64,000 bases of DNA from Pseudoips prasinana. Taxonomy: Eukaryota; Arthropoda; Insecta; Lepidoptera; Nolidae. The translations under genes and the position numbers were made by a program. The stretch's first letter is position 1. Every line of letters starts with the position of its first letter. The stretch lies in NCBI GenBank assembly GCA_951640165.1, contig OX621243.1, positions 1,984,001 to 2,048,000 of the forward strand. The letters are read 5' to 3'. Positions 11,335-23,243 of the stretch are shown here, one piece after another. The notes under the pieces were generated by a model that was not told where the DNA came from, did no database searches, and saw only the letters and a list, made by a program, of their open reading frames with translations.

Positions 11335-11608
11335 CTAGCTGTGCCCGTGACTTCGTCCGCGTGTTAATTTGTTTATTTCGTTTTTTTTATTGTTACTCCT
11401 TATTACATCAGCTACCTGCCAATAAAAGTTCCGTCAAAATCGGTCCAGCCATTTCAGAGATTAGCCGGAACAAACAGACAGACAGACAAAAATTGTAAAA
11501 AATGTTATTTTGGTGTATGTCCCGTATATATATATTCATATTAATGTAGTAAAAACCGGTTATTTCAATATTACAAACAGACACTCCAATTTTATTTATT
11601 TGTATAGA
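11335..11608 (-). mobile_element. non-autonomous Helitron (GAAGTCACGG type)
   Basis: The minus-strand 3' end GAAGTCACGGGCACAGCTAG lies at 11335, followed by T. The 5' end TCTATACAAATAAATAAAAT starts at 11608. TC...CTAG ends between A and T, with a GC-rich 3' segment, are Helitron hallmarks. No Rep/helicase coding. Confidence 0.7.
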
Positions 11609-11830
11609 TAAATATCTTGTGACAACTAACACACTGCCATCTGATCCCAAACTAGGCAGAGCCTGTACGATGGCAACATAAATAATAATAAATAAATAAA
11701 AAAGGTTGTTATTCACGTAGACTTTAAAAAAGCGCTTGTAAATGGTCAGAACATGTTTGTAGTAATATAGTTGTATACATTATTATTTCTAGTTACATAG
11801 ATATTTAGGTACACGGATTGTTTGAAAACA
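11609..11830 (-). repeat. S2-variant tail and E3 retroelement tail
   Basis: 11615-11690 is a diverged S2 3' end (CTGATCCCAAACTAGGCAGA). 11695-11830 is repeat E3, with TTATTCACGTAGACTTTAAA and AAGCGCTTGTAAATGGTCAG, also found at 39900-40030 and 42370-42600. Read on the minus strand, E3 ends in an A-rich tail. Confidence 0.55.
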
Positions 11831-12461
11831 TTTATAAAAATTATTTTATAATAGTATTGATAAATATATTTCTAAACACATATATATCAGTATCAGCCCG
11901 AAGTCTGGAAGTTGGCAGTATTACACCCCCGTGCCTCGTACCTCTTTGGGGTCGATCGTCCCATCAGATCATGAGATTGATGGAATAGAAAGTTCCCAGT
12001 TAGCAGTTTGCTAGTCTTCAATAAGCAGGTCTTATTCTATCAAGACGATATCTTTAAATTGCAGATTTTGTCAAATCGCAAAATATAAAAGACTTCAATT
12101 GAACAATTGACAACATTTCATATTTTTAACTGGCATGTATTATTGCGTTATTTAAAAGTAAATCCAAAACTAGGACACCCATATTTTTTCTTTTTGCAAA
12201 ATAATGAACTTTTCATTCATAATTTCAACTTTGAAATTCGATGTATTCTAAAAAGACGTAAGCGGCAAATGACGTCATAATAATGGTGGAATAACAATCG
12301 ATCTTTGCTTTAAAGTAACCCGTCAAAAAAAAATCACTGTCTTGTCAAACTCGTTGGCGCCTAAACTTGTTTACGTTTGTTTAATGTTTTCAATTTCAAA
12401 TTAAATTAAAATAGTCAATATTAAATTCGTTTCCAGTGTTATTATCCTTATTATGTTTCAT
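11831..12461. other. no recognised feature
   Basis: Unassigned sequence up to the Harbinger target duplication at 12462-12464. Confidence 0.45.
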
Positions 12462-12704
12462 TAAGGGCGGCTTGCACCATAGCACTAAATACTATTTAAA
12501 TCCAATTTAAATTAAAATTCACGTTTAAGTCATTGCAACGCCTTGCACCATGCTAAATAAGTCGCTAATCGTGTTTAGAGAGTTGTCAAAGTTAAATACT
12601 CATTAATAGCTATTTAGCGCCGCTAAATGCGTTTAGCGAAAATTGACATTAATTTTGAGAGGTTATGTTTCCATGACATTGGAGGATTGTTTTGAATTAG
12701 AATA

Positions 12705-13972
12705 ATGGATATATGGGGCTTTGATTCGGATGATGATGAAGAAATAATAACGTTTATAAGTAGACCTGTTATCGTAAAGGGATTTAATACAAGAACAAAT
12801 TTATTCGACACCCTGAGTGATAAAAAATTCATAAGGAGGTTTCGACTAAAAAAAGAAACTACGCAAATACTGCTGCAACAAATCGAAATCAAGTTAAAAT
12901 TCAATACTAACAAGTAAGTAAACTGAGAAGATACCTCACCGTAGCTATTAGTTCGTACAAATTTCAATTAGTAGGTTAATAATGGTGTTTTCTTTTCAGA
13001 AATAACGCAGTTTCTCCTATCAATCAATTGTTGTGTGCTCTAAGATTTTATGCAACAGGAAGCCAATTAATCACTTGTGGTGATGTGATTGGTGTTGATG
13101 AGTCCACAGCTTGTCGCATTGTGCACCGTGTCACTCACGCTATTGCATCACTATACAACACTTACATAAAACTTCCAAGTTCTTCTGAAGAACAACAAAG
13201 AATTGCTGCAGAATTTTATAAAATAGCAAAATTTCCTCGCGTATATGGCGCTATTGATTGTACTCATGTGCGGTTGATTTCTCCTGGTTAGTAGAATACT
13301 ATTTTTATTGAAATGCTAAATATTGATGGGACCCAAGTACTTAAATAATAAAAAAAATCATTTGCAGGTGGAAATAATGCAGAGATTTACAGGAATCGAA
13401 AAGGGTACTTCTCAATAAACACTCAATGTGTTGCTGCAGCAAATCTATCATTTCTAGATGTAGTGGCACGATGGCATGGTTCTGCACATGATGCAAATAT
13501 ATGGGACAACTATGCCTTAAAAAGAAAATTATTACAAGGAAAATATAACAATATGATTTTATTAGGAGATAGTGGTTATGCTCAAACTGCGTATATGATG
13601 ACGCCACTAGCTGACATTAATGTACAGACACGTGGAGAGACACTCTACCAAGAATCTCAGATAAAAACAAGAAATGTTGTTGAACGAGCTTTTGGTATTT
13701 GGAAAAGGAGATTTCCTATATTATCTCGTGGAATTAGCATGAAACTTGAAAGAGTGCCAGGCATTATTGTGGCAACTGCAGTGCTCCATAACTTAGCCAT
13801 TCAACAGAGAGAAGATGTCCCACCAGAAGACCCTGAATTTCCAGTGCTTGAAGATGACATGTCTGTGCCCTACCCCATACAAACCCAAGTACCATCATCA
13901 CAACAGCACCAAAGAGGGGCTCGTAATGTAGAGCGAACTCTCCTTATTGAGGATTACTTTGCAAGATTATAG
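12705..13972 (+). CDS. HARBI1-type Harbinger transposase (three exons)
   Basis: Predicted exons are 12705-12913, 13000-13286 and 13368-13972. They give 1101 nt, 366 residues plus stop, close to the size known for HARBI1 proteins. Donors GTAAGT and GTTAGT and acceptors TTTTCAG and TTTGCAG fit, and the phases join exactly. The product is the DDE nuclease that cuts and reinserts Harbinger DNA. The N-terminal helical part includes NAVSPINQLLCALRFYATGS. The catalytic triad is visible as D156 (GAIDCTHV), D233 (LLGDSGYA) and E271 (VVERAFGIWKRRFP), with ARWHGSAHDANIW before the second D. I chose the ATG at 12705 as the first in-frame start. A poly(A) signal AATAAA lies at 13979-13984. No frameshift or stop was seen. 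The start and the two introns are inferred; the family is clear. Confidence 0.92.
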
Positions 13973-14011
13973 TTAGCAAATAAAAAATACAAATATTACA
14001 TAATATTAAAT

Positions 14012-16035
14012 TTATTCTTTGTTGTTTCGAATATTTTCTATTTTTAAATTAATTAACATAAGCTCCTTTTGCCTCATTTCTTCCTTATGTTTATTATGTT
14101 TTAATAAATCTTCCAACTCTAACTCCTGGACTTTTTTCTTGTGTTGGATATCCATCTCCAGTGACATCATTTGTAATTTTACCAACTCAAGCTTGTGCTG
14201 AGAAAGGTTAATGAAGCTGTCATTAACATTCTTCTGCTTTTTTGGTGTAGGTTCTTCCACATTGTCTGTAATGAAGTGATTTTTTTTTATAAGAGATAAA
14301 TGTATACTTTTGTGTTTGTCAATCAATTAAGTACATAGATGCATATAGACACGAAAGAGCTTAATACATAACGTATATAAAGGCGGGAATCGAACCTACG
14401 ACCTCGGGCGTGAAAAGCAAGCATTTGGTAACCACGCCAACAGGCCTGCCATTATGAATAGTGTATTATTTACTTGCCATCACAAATTAAAGCAGATGAT
14501 CTTTTCTTTCTTAGGATATCAGTCCGATTAATAATTGGTCTTAATTGAGGCTTATGTTGTGGCGTAGAAAGTATTTTGGGTTCACCTGGTGCAGCATGTA
14601 TTTCCACTTCGCCTGCAATAGTGTGAAAATGTTACTATAGAATACCATAAGTCACAAGCCCTTAATTAACTGACAGTTAGCATAATAAAAATATCATCAA
14701 AAATAAAATTTAAAAAGTCAGTAAATACGTAACTTTACAATAAGATGTTATTGATGATTAATTTTACCGGTAACCTGCAACTATTATCTAAGGAACCAAT
14801 GATAAGTAACTTACAAATAATGTTTTTGTTGTCCTCTTTTATTGTTTGAACATTATCATCTGCTTGTGGTACAACTAAAAACAAATAAAAATACATTTAT
14901 ACACATCAATCCACAACAAATCGTTTTAATGACAAATAGAATGAGAAATATCTACCAAAAGCTCTATCGAATGCACTTTCAATAGGCAAAATTCTGTCTA
15001 TTTCTGGTATACTTTCTTGATATTGCTTCATAAGCAAAGCATCCCCATCATACATGGTAAACATCCCATCAATTTGTGGTTCTATAAATTTTTTTATTTT
15101 ATCCAGTGGATTAGTGTCTGGCGAAGGTGGGCCACCACCTCAAAACATAAAAATGTACACAAACTATATTATTATTATTAAATGAAGACAATAATTTCAT
15201 TATTGGAAGCGTGCTATTATAAAGTTACTAGTGATTTAAACATGTATTAAAATAGATTCTTGTAAATAAATCAACACAATGATGAAGTGTTTCACAAGAA
15301 CCTTTTTTAATATATACATATAAAGTAAATAACAAATTAGTGTTGTAGAAGTCGCAGTTTGTCATGGAGAGCAAGTAAGGTTAGTTGTTTTCCATGACAA
15401 GCTAATGTTGAGTATGGTACTCAACAAGACTTGAAAAACAGTATTTATATATAACAAACCAACCTGTGCCCATAATATTCTTTTTAAGTTGACTTTCCTT
15501 CTTTTTAAAATCTTTATTCAAATCTAAGAAGATCTGTTCGCAGACTTGGGGTGGTTCATTTATGATTTTCCCAACCTCTTCCCAGTCTTTCCCATGGGAT
15601 TCCATAGCAATTATTAAGTCTTGCTTCTGACTTGAATCTGAGGAATAGAATAATGATTATAAATTTTAATATAGATCAGGATCTGATGGTTAGCTGATAG
15701 CACTAAAATGTAACTACTGTAAAGTACTCGATATACGGATTAATTTCATACTGACCTTCTAAACTCATCTTTGCATCAGAATATTGTTTCTTCAGCTTGG
15801 ACTTCATATTGCGGTAACAACTTATTAAATTTTCCACAGATCTTGGAACATATTTTGTGTTTGCGTTGTATATTTCCGCCACTTTCGTCCATGCTTCTTG
15901 TTTTTGGATATGTTTCACGCTGTCGGTTTTTTTACTTTCAATAATGCGCGTATATGGCTCTAACACCTTACATAACAATATTTGTTCTTCCTTAGTAAAA
16001 TTAGGTGCACGGGAACGGGAAGCAATTTTTTCCAT
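14012..16035 (-). CDS. Harbinger Myb/SANT-like accessory protein (six exons)
   Basis: Predicted exons on minus are 16035-15756, 15637-15464, 15138-14956, 14874-14815, 14612-14478 and 14265-14012. They give 1086 nt, 361 residues plus stop, with all phases consistent. In this family the protein helps import the transposase into the nucleus and binds subterminal repeats. Residues of about 10-90 form a Myb/SANT-like domain (NFTKEEQILLCKVLEPY ... AWTKVAEIYNA ... SVENLISCYRNMKSKLKKQY). The C-terminus is a charged coiled coil rich in K/E (HKEEMRQKELMLINLKIENI), after a basic PTPKKQKN motif. An in-frame ATG at 16122 could add 29 residues, but 16035 gives a family-like start. Intron 5 needs a GC donor. 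The poly(A) signal overlaps the stop (minus AATAAA, 14016-14011). Confidence 0.85.
14377..14455 (-). mobile_element. SINE S2 head fragment inside a Harbinger intron
   Basis: GGGAATCGAACCTACGACCT...ACCACGCCAACAGGCC is the inverted S2 tRNA-like head. It lies inside intron 5 of the Myb-like gene and so leaves the coding sequence intact. Confidence 0.65.
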
Positions 16036-16393
16036 ATTTATTTGGTTAAATCTCTTAAGACGTGAATCTCCAAATAATAACAACAACAAACAAAGCTTAG
16101 ACACTTTTGTCAATAATGACATTATGACATCACTGGTTCAATTTACGCACACTTTCTCGCAGAAAAACGTATTTTTTGTTAAAAAAATAGTGTCATTTGT
16201 TACTTACTTATAACGAAATGTAGGAGAACTGTTATACCGACACGATAAACGCATTTAGTTAAATGCGTTTCGAAACAGCTTCGTGCAAGAGGTCATTAAA
16301 CGTAATCATGTTAAACACATTTATCGATTTAAACGTATTTAGTTAAATTTGTTTAAGATATATTTAAACGAAATTTCGTGCAAGCCGCCCTAA

Positions 16394-16984
16394 GTCACCA
16401 TGAAAGTTACGAAATTTAAAACCGTGAGTGACAATTGACAATTTGACATGTCTTTTTTGACGTTAATGTTTTCGTTTAAAACATTAGAATGCTTAGGCAA
16501 AGGAAACTACCTCGTCCGCCGCGATAGTGACGTCATCACACCTTTTTTAGTTTTTATTTTTTTCCTCAGAAATTAAGCAATAAAAAAATATAAAAAAAAT
16601 ATATTTGAACTCAGGATACAAAAATAAAGAAACGGTATTTTTGTTTTAAGGTGGTGTCAGTTTTGAAATGTTGTCAATTGTTGTTATTCAAGATTCTGGC
16701 GCCGGATCACTACAATATATGAAGATTCCAACCTGAGACGTTAACAAAAACGAAATGGAGCATAGCTCTGGCGGTGCATTGTATCGAGTGACATCGATAA
16801 AAGTTAACATTGCACTAAAAATAATCGCAGCTTCACACCTATTAGGTGTCTGACCAGACATCGTCTGGGTATGACGCTTGCGTTGGCATCATGCGCACTG
16901 CCAACTGAAATCTACGAGTATACCTATGTAGCTCATTACACTATGACTAGTTTACAGAATAGGTACATGGGAGAAAAGTCACTG
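16394..16984. other. no recognised feature
   Basis: Flank of the Harbinger insertion. AT-rich, with no supported gene. Confidence 0.45.
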
Positions 16985-17140
16985 GCTTGTTTGTCTAGTG
17001 GTTAGTGACCCTGCCTGCTAAGAGAGACGTCGTGGGTTCGATCCCCACTCAAATCAAATCTTTGTTTGAGAAACTATTATTAGTCTTGTGTCTATTTATA
17101 ACATGCCTATTTTTAGAAAAATATAATGTTATTTATTTTA
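16985..17140 (+). mobile_element. tRNA-derived SINE, family S5
   Basis: The head is TGTCTAGTGGTTAGTGACCC...GTGGGTTCGATCCCCAC, with clear A- and B-box-like segments, then a non-tRNA body. Related heads occur inverted at 40605-40690 and in part at 47025 and 49335. It lacks a plausible full acceptor stem, so it is not a tRNA gene. Confidence 0.65.
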
Positions 17141-17640
17141 TTTTTTAACAAAATATCATTCATTACACTAAACAATTGACATTGGTTCCTACACTAAGTT
17201 CTAGACTTGAATCGCAGGAACCACGTAAACATTGGCCAATTAAGTTAATTAAAATAGCAGACAACAAAACTATAGTTAACAATAAAATTAAACGAAATAA
17301 GAATGTATTTTATGTTTGTGCATGTTCATGGGGTGGGTGATTGTGTGAGGTTATGTATCCGTGTATGTGGGAGCAGGTGTGTGTGTGTGTGTTGTGTGAT
17401 AAGACAATCAGCTAAAGCATGTGAGGATAAATTCCGTATGTTTATTAGTTGTCTGGTTGCCATAGCAGTGACTTAGTTGTCCCAAGATAGTGTTTTTTTA
17501 TTAAGATGAGACACATACACTTTATTGCACATCATTTACAGGAAAATGTTACAAGATTAAAATACTTAATATTAAAAAAAAGGAACAATAGCCGGTCTTA
17601 TCGCTTACAGCGATCTCTTCCAGACAACCTTCACTTGGAC
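17141..17640 (-). repeat. retroelement 3' ends, minus strand, with (TG)n
   Basis: 17379-17392 is a (TG)n run. 17515-17635 carries a repeat E4 end with ACACTTTATTGCACATCATT and CCGGTCTTATCGCTTACAGC, matched at 19675 and, inverted, at 46380 and 48690. E4 is probably the 3' end of a LINE. Confidence 0.5.
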
Positions 17641-19036
17641 TATATTGTATGGAATTATGAGTAGGAGTAGTGTATGGCGTAAGACATGTGGAATATGATT
17701 ACTTACGACTTACGACTAATCGTGGTATCTACTAAGTTATAATCCAGCAATTGATATGATTTGACCCTTCGTAGGAAACTAAGTAATAGTCCAAAGGACT
17801 CGAGTACTCGTAATTATTTAACCAAACCATCGGTGAAAAGTAACATAATGTTTTACCCTTAAATTTGTGTGGATTATAGCCTTTATTTGAACAATTAGAA
17901 AGTTTAAAATCGTTTGTTTTAAAACTTTAACTAGAGTAGAACATTATTCATAATGGTCTTGTAAGGTATGCTAAAAAATAACTAGAAAGTTTTGCGAACC
18001 CGCTACGGCTTTGTACGGGGCACGGGCATTCGAGTATGTTATATAATTATATAGATATCAATTCCTTATTCCAGTAAATAAGCTTAGGTTATCAGGATCT
18101 AGATATATTTAAATAAAACTACTTCTCTACAAATGACAATAATAACATTTCAAAGCAGTGTTGCCATAACATAAATCAAAATCGATAGAATAATATCCTC
18201 GATATAAAATAGTAATTCGTATCACTAATTACGAAGCGAGCCAATGTTTTTTGATCTTGATTTGAACATATTTCCTCGTTATCTACGGTAGAACACGCTG
18301 TCTTAGATATATTTTACTACATCTTGTCCGAACGAATCTGTCTATATTGAGGTAAGCGTTCTATATAATTATTAATAAGACGGACCTTATGTTTATAGCG
18401 CCGATTGGGCTTAAATGCTTTAAAACACCGGATCCAATGCGCCCCAACTGAGAAGACCTAGCGAAACAAACTCGGCGGGTTCATCAACTACCGGTTTCAA
18501 CACGGCCCAGTTATGACCGTCCAACGAAACATACTCAAGTGGGCATGTACACGGGATCTGGTCCACTTAAAGCAAATATTTAGTAGGCGAACACAATACC
18601 GCTTGATTGGTTGTCTGAACGTTTATTATTTTAGGTCAAATTTAGAAAGAGAAAAGAAAATCATCAAAACAATTATATCACTAATTTTGAGACAGAGCCA
18701 ATAGTTTTAATATGAGTATACAATGCGTTGTCATCTGATATTACAATTTTAATAACCAGTGTGACCGTGTTTTGTGGCATACATACACCGGCCAGGTATA
18801 TAATGGAGGAAACCATTATTTCATTCTGCGAACCAGTTTTTAATGAATATTATTAATTTCAATGCCATAGAGAAATAACTGTTTATAGTTTTTTAGTTCT
18901 TCGAGGGACTTTACCGCGTGCCTCGAGCAGGATTTTTTTGTCAGCTAAGTAAATAATACACGCGCAGATGGCTAATCTCTATTGAGACTGACCGCCGTGG
19001 CCGAAATTCCGCTAGGAGGACATTATTATTATTATA
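17641..19036. other. no recognised feature
   Basis: No supported exon, RNA gene or repeat. A short open frame at 18513-18704 has no recognisable motif. Confidence 0.45.
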
Positions 19037-19477
19037 CAGGGTGCCGAGGAGTTGACGGTCAAACGCAAAATTTAGATACATTATGATGAGGAGTATCCGA
19101 ATCACCCCCATGTAAGTTCTACGATTATGCGTTTTTTTGATTCTTTGAAAATTTATGAATTCTGAGGTGAAACCCTAATTTTGAACTTTCGAATAAATTC
19201 TCAGTCAGGTGTGCAATCATTAGATAAACCATACTTTTTAGGGCGTTAGGTTAAACTATGCTAATTAGTTATCACAAAAAAAACTGAACCAGAAATGTTC
19301 AACAGAACGAGAAAAAAATCGACACTGATGTTAGGTGAAATTTACGAAAAAAAAAAACATTTGAAAACTTCTATCCCGAAAACTACACAAAATCATAGAA
19401 TGGGGGTGATTCGGATACTCCTCAACATCAAGTATCTAAATTTTGCGTTTGTACGTCAACTCCTCGGATACTCTCTG
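19037..19477. mobile_element. long-TIR MITE, 441 bp, TA target duplication
   Basis: Terminal inverted repeats are about 75-80 bp. The left begins CAGGGTGCCGAGGAGTTGAC and includes AACGCAAAATTTAGATAC and GAGTATCCGAATCACCCCCA; the right is its diverged inverse, ending CTCTCTG. TA lies at 19035-19036 and 19478-19479. No transposase is encoded. The class is probably Tc1/mariner-like. Confidence 0.8.
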
Positions 19478-19530
19478 TATAGATAGACTTATTGCACCGA
19501 ATCAAAATATCGTAACATGAATTTACATGG

Positions 19531-19669
19531 TACAGACGTCAGCACATCCAGCTACCCCTATGTGTCAAATTTCTTTTATAGATTTTCAACTTTATCACTC
19601 AAGCATAAAGTTCACTTTCAGTTGGCGAAATTTGACAGATTGGGGTAGCTTGATGTGCTAGCTTCTGTA
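19531..19669. mobile_element. P1 palindromic MITE
   Basis: TACAGACGTCAGCACATC at the left, inverse GATGTGCTAGCTTCTGTA at the right. A fragment of repeat E4 follows at 19675-19715. Confidence 0.75.
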
Positions 19670-19715
19670 CACACAGCGGTCTTATCGCTAATGTAACCAT
19701 CTCTTCCAGACAACA

Positions 19716-20198
19716 ATCGGATAAACCGAAGCACTGCAGGGAGACAAAGTGGTAGTTGGCAGTGCAGCTACTTATATTTTTAGATTTATTTTTGTTTCCA
19801 AGTTGACTTCAATAAAGATAAAAGAATAGTTGATAGCTAATTTCAAACTCAACCACCAGATTAAATTGTAGATTATAGTTTCAAACAATAATATGAAACA
19901 CTAATAAGGGATAATTAACTATACATGTAAGTGGTAATGGTATATTGTTTGGGGTGGTAATTGTATATTTTTGGGGCTGCATGTCACTCACTCACTTCAT
20001 GCTTTGTTATTACACTTTCTTATTGGCTTGGCACTCTCTCTACTATCATTTGGCACGAGAACACTGTTACCTAATTATGTGTATGTATTTTTGTTAAACA
20101 AAAAGCGAATATTCCTGCTTCCTTTGATTTTTTCTTAATTGTTATGACAGCGCTGAATACTTTTACAAATTCCATTAAATTATAATAATAATATCCTG
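19716..20198. other. no recognised feature
   Basis: Nothing supported. Confidence 0.45.
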
Positions 20199-20475
20199 GT
20201 ACATTATTCACACACGGCCATCTGTTCCCAAACTAAGCAGGGCTTATACTATGGAAACCAGATAACTGATTTAGTATATCAGTTATCTGGTTTCCATAGT
20301 ACAAACTCTGCTTAGTTTGGGAACAGATGGCCGTGTGTATACTAATTTTAATACATACTTATATAGATAATTCCACCCAGACTCAGGACAAACAGACAAG
20401 TCCGGGGTGGAAATCCAACCCACGACCTGTGGCGTGAAAGGCAAGCATTTACCAACCACGCTAACCGGCCCGTCA
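20199..20475. mobile_element. two S2 SINE ends forming a foldback
   Basis: The left arm (CACACGGCCATCTGTTCCCA ... CAGATAACTGAT) and the right arm (ATCAGTTATCTGG ... GAACAGATGGCCGTGTGT) are S2 3' ends in opposite orientation, about 65 bp each. The S2 body and tRNA-like head follow on the minus strand to 20475. Confidence 0.75.
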
Positions 20476-20864
20476 ATTATTATAAGTAGAATAACTCCAG
20501 TAAATTACCATCAATTTTATCCTCCTAATGCTTGAATTGATGATATTAGAATTATTTATTAAAATATACTGAATTAAAGGTTTTTGCTAACGTCTTAATC
20601 GGGTATGATTTATTATGTGTACAGTGCTGGCGATTCTGTGTATAACACCTATAAACGAATTTAAATGTCATTACATCTCTTTCTAACATAGCTCGTATGA
20701 AAAGAACAGGGCGTACATAGAACTGTCAAACTACGAAAACTGCTAATTAAACGCACCGGGTTCGTAAATGATCGGCAAGTTCTCGTGAAACTTGTTATAA
20801 CCTCATTATTTCGCAAATATAGAAATGCAATACTTACTTAGTTGTCGTAAGGGAAGTGGTTACA
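20476..20864. other. no recognised feature
   Basis: Nothing supported. Confidence 0.45.
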
Positions 20865-21060
20865 CTAGTGTCAGAGTCCAGCACCATTAGGCCTTTGACG
20901 TGGCTTAACGACTGTTACCTAATGGCTTCAACCGAGACCGACAGCTTTAATTGCCCTCCGAAACACGGAGATGCTCGACGGTCACCCATCAATGGACTGA
21001 CCGCGACCCTAGTTGCTTAACGGACCGGTGAGAGTATCTGACTATGAGCTCAAGAAATGC
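20865..21060 (-). repeat. dispersed repeat S4
   Basis: It contains TGGCTTAACGACTGTTACCT, GAGACCGACAGCTTTAATTG, CACGGAGATGCTC and GGTCACCCATCAATGGACTG. The same family recurs at 25990, 28083, 36735, 54540, 55185 and 60300 in both orientations, SINE-like in size. Confidence 0.6.
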
Positions 21061-21720
21061 AATGATATTAAAATCAGTTTCGCTAGTATTGCATAGAATC
21101 GGGAGTATTGTCTTTATTATAATTGTTTATTTTGAAATTAACTATTAGATATAGTCATAGGTAAGTTTTCGATGTATCCGTACATGTAACTTGGCAAAGT
21201 TGATAGAACTTCGCGATTAAAACAACATAGGACCCTTAAACTACCTATATACTAAGATTAAATGTAAAGCAAGCTTTTTACAAATGCAGTGTTTAAAAAA
21301 ATGTTCAGAAATGTGTTGGATTGGTTATAGGATGGATATATAAGATACTCTTATCGTCACCCCAGTCGTCCAAGTTACACTACGCCTTAGTTTGTACCTA
21401 CATAATTTGTTATTATCACAATGCACAGTATTATTACCCTAGTGCGTTGTATATATTAATAAAAAAAAACTAAAATATAGGCTGGTGGGGACGGCACACA
21501 TCACAGCATTATGCACGTCTCATATCTACAGTGCTGACTTGGACTGCCTAACTCGCACTTAAACTTTTTAAATTAACTAGAAACTAAAGTCTGTGTAGCT
21601 GAGAAGTATACAGTGGGTGTAGACTTTGTACTGGTTTACATCCGACATAACGTATAAATATGGGTTTTTTAAAATTTTATATTCAAAGTGCGAGTAAACT
21701 AAATGTCGTGTGATTGCCGG
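21061..21720. other. no recognised feature
   Basis: Nothing supported. Confidence 0.45.
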
Positions 21721-21950
21721 CCTAGAAATAATAACAGAGCCACCCCATCCCTTGGGTGTCGTAAAGTCGACTAATGGATACACCAGGTAGACGGGCAGCA
21801 GCGCCTCCTGTGTACCAGCTAACACCTAAATGCATAATTATAGAAACCACCGGGGGAGCCCTATATCCAGCAGTGGATATAGGCAGTTTGATTGTCATCA
21901 TCATTAGTCTGATATAGTATCAGACTGATCATGATGACAATTAAATGTAA
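21721..21950 (-). repeat. repeat end and 23-bp-arm hairpin
   Basis: 21721-21900 is a dispersed repeat ending CTATATCCAGCAGTGGATAT. A hairpin follows (TTGTCATCATCATTAGTCTG ... CAGACTGATCATGATGACAA, about 21893-21940). Confidence 0.55.
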
Positions 21951-22924
21951 CCAACAACGTGAGTTCTATACGCATACAGATTCTTATAATACAGATTTGT
22001 ATACAAATTAAGTTAATTAAAATATCATACCTAATAATAATAACCATTAAATATAAATGCAATTTAATTTTCTTGTTCAATCACAATTGGAATCTAAAGC
22101 GTGCTGGTAATCTAGCGATAAACGAAGTAATGCATGTCCATCTAGCTTAATACAACGTCGATAATTGTTCTAAAATAGCACCCTATAGGGTGCCACATTA
22201 AAAAAATCAAAAGTACTGAGGAAAGGCCTGATTTCCACTGGAAAATAAAATATAATTTTTACAGTTTAAGATTTTTTTCCAAAACGTACTTAACAATGTA
22301 AAAAAGGTCGTAATTATTTTATATACTGCGGATTTCGCTCTCGTCTTGCACAGCGCACTCAAAACAGTATTTATTAAAAACTATAAAAATCCTGAGATTT
22401 CATGAGATTCGCAAAATCCAGCCGCAATTCTGAGAAGAGTACAAAAATCCTGAAATCTCAGGTCTAATCCTGAGGTATGGTAACCCTAGTAACCTAATAG
22501 CTACTTTGCTATCCCGGTTACGTTACTATGCCTTTGAAAGATCAGGTTTGTATGCGATACAGAACAAATTTTGGTCTACCATTGGGCTAGGTTTAAACGT
22601 CTCACAATATTTACTATATTGTATCTATAAGTAGTGAAAGCGCTTTAATTACTTTCTTCTTTATGTCTGTTTCCTTAGCTTTTGTTCTTGTGTAGTCGCA
22701 TAGTTTATAATTAGTTGTATTTGAATGTATTAATGGAATGTGTTGTAAATGTATATTCATTCACTCACGAAGACGAGCTTCTTCACAGCAATCGTATTAC
22801 TGAGTAAAATGTGTAGTTGCACATCTTTGTGAGTCAAAACATTATTTTTACTGTAAATTTTTAAATAACTGTTTTATTACGTCTGATTTTTATTTTATGA
22901 AACGTAATGTACCCAGTTTAAAGT
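21951..22924. other. no recognised feature
   Basis: AT-rich, nothing supported. Any further upstream Dorsal exon would have to end in phase 1; I could not pick one out. Confidence 0.45.
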
Positions 22925-23060
22925 ACAGACGCCAGCACATCCAGCTACCAATCTGTCAAATTTATTTTAAAGATTTTCAACTTTATCACATAAGTATAAG
23001 GTTCACTTTCTATTGGGGAAATTTGATAGATTGGGGCAGCTTGATGTGCTGGTGTCTGTA
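22925..23060. mobile_element. P1 palindromic MITE
   Basis: TACAGACGCCAGCACATC...GATGTGCTGGTGTCTGTA. It ends 135 bp before a predicted Dorsal exon. A 19-bp-arm hairpin (GTAATATTAGTGTTACTTG and inverse) follows at about 23098-23145. Confidence 0.8.
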
Positions 23061-23195
23061 CATCTTATTACTCTTAAAATAAAAATCAGATACTGTAAGT
23101 AATATTAGTGTTACTTGGTATACATCAAGTAACACTAATACTTAGTTTTAGAAATATATGGCATGTTATTAATTTAAGTATACTGGTTGTTGCAG

Positions 23196-23243
23196 ATCTC
23201 CCTACAAGCATAGGCGATAATGGTCTGAACATTAGTGATGTGT
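23196..23243 (+). CDS. dl: Dorsal-class Rel protein, N-terminal 48-nt exon
   Basis: Acceptor GTTGTTGCAG precedes and donor GTAAGT follows. The exon takes one base from an upstream exon and leaves one base (T). In that frame it reads LPTSIGDNGLNISDV and joins exactly to FEAITLADPSYA of the next exon. This would be the segment just before the Rel homology domain. Seen: open frame, consensus splice sites, matching phase on the 3' side. Inferred: that it is spliced, since its upstream partner was not found and the exon is short. If wrong, the next exon is reached from another upstream exon ending in phase 1. Confidence 0.7.

Larger units (their letters stand above)
12465..16390 (+). mobile_element. 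complete two-gene PIF/Harbinger DNA transposon
   Basis: A 3926-bp element with perfect 13-bp terminal inverted repeats (GGGCGGCTTGCAC at the left, inverted at 16378-16390) and a TAA target duplication at 12462-12464 and 16391-16393. It carries both genes Harbinger elements need: a HARBI1-type DDE transposase on plus and a Myb/SANT-like protein on minus, transcribed toward each other. An internal CTTGCACCAT (12543) and CTTCGTGCAAG (16279), with TAAATGCGTTTA-like motifs on both sides, look like subterminal binding repeats. A SINE fragment sits in one intron. Both spliced frames are open, so the copy looks recently active. Confidence 0.93.

Noticed and set aside
20199..20340. Long inverted repeat as a novel hairpin gene
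   Set aside because: Explained by two S2 SINE 3' ends in opposite orientation.
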